A stretch of 64,000 bases of DNA, taken from the NCBI GenBank assembly GCA_004009845.1, contig RMBW01000011.1, forward strand, positions 1 to 64,000, given 5' to 3'. This stretch comes from Davidsoniella eucalypti. Taxonomy: Eukaryota > Ascomycota > Sordariomycetes > Microascales > Ceratocystidaceae. The notes beneath the pieces were generated by a model that was not told where the DNA came from, did no database searches, and saw only the letters and a program-made list of their open reading frames with translations. Positions within the stretch are counted from its first letter, which is position 1, and the number at the start of each line of letters is the position of its first letter. A program made the position numbers and the translations under genes. This document shows positions 61,980 to 64,000 of the stretch, piece after piece.

Positions 61980-62836
61980 TCGTGCCCCCAAGCGTCAAGG
62001 TGAACCCTGTGTAGTACACATATTGACAAGTATCAGTGTCTTGTTTTCGGTCTGGATATGGTCTTATAGTGATGTAATGCATCTCTTATCTCGGTGAATT
62101 TTCACCCAGCTTTAGTTTATCTATTAAATATATCGTGGAATCGGCCTTCAGGACAATAATTTTTCATGTAACAAAAAGCAAACAAATACGGGTTTCCTAG
62201 CTAACCATACATTTACGGTAACCGAAGGGGAGGACAAAGAGCAAAGTAACAAGATAATCACTTGACATCGGGTTTGAAGATACTAGATCTCGGGTCTGTG
62301 TCACCACTTAAAAGCTTACTAATTAGCAAGTACGGAATAAGTCTCCAAAAACACACCATGGAATAATCAAACCCGAAGTAATAGCACGAATAACATAACA
62401 ACAACCCCGACATCCCAAATCCGAGATTGTTGGACTTGTTAACGGAACACGATGAATCCACAAGTTGCTAAGATCTTCAAGGTTCATTTTTTCCCTCGTT
62501 TTTCTCTCTTTTGTCCTTGTCTTTGTCGCCTAGATCTATTCTCCGGAAAGAGGGGAAACAAGTAAACTTTTGTTTTTGGTGTGCACTACAACTATAAAGA
62601 TCGGAGCATGATCAATGGTTTTTGGAGTTTGTTGCTTTCGTTACTAGTGATAGCATCGCCTTCTCTTTTGTTCTTACTATTCTTTCTATTGATAAATACA
62701 TATTAGCACTCTGGCTTTTACTTAGCCGAGTTTTCTTTCCTTGGGTCTATACTGTTCGTTAACTACCGTTACATGACGTTCAACATAGCATAACCCTACT
62801 TCGGCTTAAACCCTAGGTCAGTTTAACATCGCCATA
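61980..62836 (+). promoter_or_regulatory. Intergenic region and aminotransferase promoter
   Basis: Contains no gene. Close to the next ATG lie TAACCCTA (62791-62798) and AAACCCTAG (62808-62816), the same box type as in the UBP6-PMT1 promoter. They lie 21-46 nt before the start codon. Confidence 0.4.
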
Positions 62837-64000
62837 ATGTCTTCGACACCACAATCTCTTCAGGAGCTCTACGAAACTGCCGAGCAGCGCTATATTGCTG
62901 CGAACCCGCAGTCAGCCGCTCTCTATACTAAAGCCACAGCGCATATGCCAGGCGGCAACACTCGCTCAGCACTATATTATGCGCCGTTTCCACTGTACAT
63001 ATCTTCGGCCACTGGCTGTACACTGAATTCATCCGACGGCCGCAGCTATGTCGACTTGCTCGGAGAATACTCAGCAGGTATCTACGGCCACACGAACGCG
63101 ATCTTGCTACAAGAAATCATGGCCACGGCGGCGAATGGAATAAGTCTTGGTTCCCAGCATACGGCGGAGATTGAGCTAGCAGCGGCGATTTGCGAGCGAG
63201 TCCCGAGTGTGAAGAGCGTGCGGTTCACAAATTCCGGCACGGAAGCTACGATGATGGCATTAGCTACAGCCAAAGTCTGGACGGGTAGAAAGAAGGTGGT
63301 GGTGTTTCAGGGTGGCTATCATGGCGGCGGGTTTGTCTTTGGAGGCAGTGGTGTCCACGCAATCAACGTGCCCCACGAATATCTGGTGGCAACATACAAC
63401 GATGTGGCGTCGGTACAGCTGTTATTCGCGCAGAATGTAGAAGATATCGCTGCTGTCATAGTCGAGCCGATGCTAGGTTCCGGCGGCGGTGTATGTGGCA
63501 CGCGAGAGTTTTTACAGACTCTACGAGACCTCACGGAACAAGCCGGCTCACTGCTTATATTTGACGAAGTCATGACCTCTCGATTATTCGACGGCTCCGG
63601 AATTCAGGGCAGTCTCGTAATCACCCCAGACCTCACAACTCTGGGCAAGTATATAGGCGGAGGTATGTCTTTTGGGGCATTCGGCGGCCGGAGGGATATC
63701 ATGGCTCTATATGACCCGCGTAACCCGAATACGGCTGAAAGGAAACTTCCACATGCGGGAACCTTCAATAATAACGTGCTTACTATGCGGGTCGGTGCGC
63801 GTGGACTCTCTGATATATTCACACGGTCCCGAGCACAAGAACTTCACGCCTTTGGCGAGACTCTTAGGTCACGGCTCAACGAAGTCGGCAAAGGAACGCT
63901 ATTGAAGGTCCTTGGCTGCGGATCTATCCTGGTATTCCATTTTACTGCCAAGGCAATTGATGAATTAAGATCGCCGAGTGACTGGGTTGGTGAAGAGGAC
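62837..64000 (+). CDS. Class III PLP aminotransferase, glutamate-1-semialdehyde aminomutase-like (partial, right edge)
   Basis: The first 388 codons are open from ATG 62837 to the window end with no intron; the C-terminus is outside. Fold-type I PLP motifs are present. MPGGNTRS (37-44) and the GIYGH region match the substrate entry of glutamate-1-semialdehyde aminomutase-like enzymes. NSGTEA (132-137) is the PLP phosphate loop. IFDEV holds D253, which contacts the pyridine nitrogen. TLGKYIGGG holds K271, the Schiff-base lysine. All key residues are intact, so the enzyme should be active. True aminomutase makes 5-aminolevulinate in plants and bacteria, whereas fungi use ALA synthase, so the real substrate is probably another amino acid or amine. 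No signal peptide is seen, so it is probably cytosolic. Confidence 0.85.
   Translation, partial: MSSTPQSLQELYETAEQRYIAANPQSAALYTKATAHMPGGNTRSALYYAPFPLYISSATGCTLNSSDGRSYVDLLGEYSAGIYGHTNAILLQEIMATAANGISLGSQHTAEIELAAAICERVPSVKSVRFTNSGTEATMMALATAKVWTGRKKVVVFQGGYHGGGFVFGGSGVHAINVPHEYLVATYNDVASVQLLFAQNVEDIAAVIVEPMLGSGGGVCGTREFLQTLRDLTEQAGSLLIFDEVMTSRLFDGSGIQGSLVITPDLTTLGKYIGGGMSFGAFGGRRDIMALYDPRNPNTAERKLPHAGTFNNNVLTMRVGARGLSDIFTRSRAQELHAFGETLRSRLNEVGKGTLLKVLGCGSILVFHFTAKAIDELRSPSDWVGEED

Noticed and set aside
1..64000. CRISPR arrays, bacterial operons, riboswitches
   Set aside because: No regularly spaced repeats were seen; spliced genes show this is a eukaryotic nuclear sequence.

Overview
The window looks like nuclear DNA of a filamentous ascomycete (Pezizomycotina). 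The evidence is short introns (about 60-80 nt) with GTAAGT/GTATGT-type donors and CTAAC-like branch points, a Zn(II)2Cys6 transcription factor, a fungal protein O-mannosyltransferase with a long hydrophilic tail, Ubp6, and pyrimidine-rich promoters. The class or genus cannot be fixed from this sequence alone. All gene models were rebuilt by reading exon/intron joints by eye and using only ATG starts.

Layout. 1-1.7 kb holds two degraded gene pieces: a minus-strand ORF broken by one stop and running off the left edge, and a short relic resembling the Walker B part of a NACHT/NLR-type NTPase. A four-exon class I methyltransferase gene lies at 1910-2868 (-). From about 2.9 to 40 kb there is a very large, mostly AT-rich gene desert with no convincing cellular gene. 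It contains homopolymer runs, a micro-retroposon-like poly(A) insertion with a target duplication, two GC- or CT-richer islands (about 7.3-10.6 kb and 24.7-25.1 kb), and one Tc1/mariner element (32527-34374). That element has a 49-bp perfect outer inverted repeat, a second 76-bp inner inverted repeat, and a transposase ORF missing the first catalytic aspartate region. A Zn(II)2Cys6 regulator follows at 40077-41551 (+), then another 6 kb without a recognisable gene.

The right third (47.7-64 kb) is a compact gene block. It holds a SHB17-like sugar bisphosphatase of the phosphoglycerate-mutase superfamily (-), a low-complexity S/T/P-rich ORF (+), a small single-pass membrane protein (+), Ubp6 (-), a PMT1-type O-mannosyltransferase (+), a five-exon protein that appears to be a degenerate NO VEIN/sacsin-like ATPase with a C-terminal DUF3883 nuclease-like domain (+), and a class III aminotransferase of glutamate-1-semialdehyde aminomutase type running off the right edge (+). 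The genes are housekeeping or singletons and do not form one evident pathway. The Ubp6-PMT1 intergenic region carries a CACGTG dyad and several AACCCTA boxes, suggesting shared promoter signals.

The best candidates for something unusual are the NO VEIN-like protein whose ATP-binding part looks worn down while its DUF3883 part keeps its key acidic and lysine residues, the doubly nested inverted repeats of the mariner element, and the scale and word bias of the desert itself.
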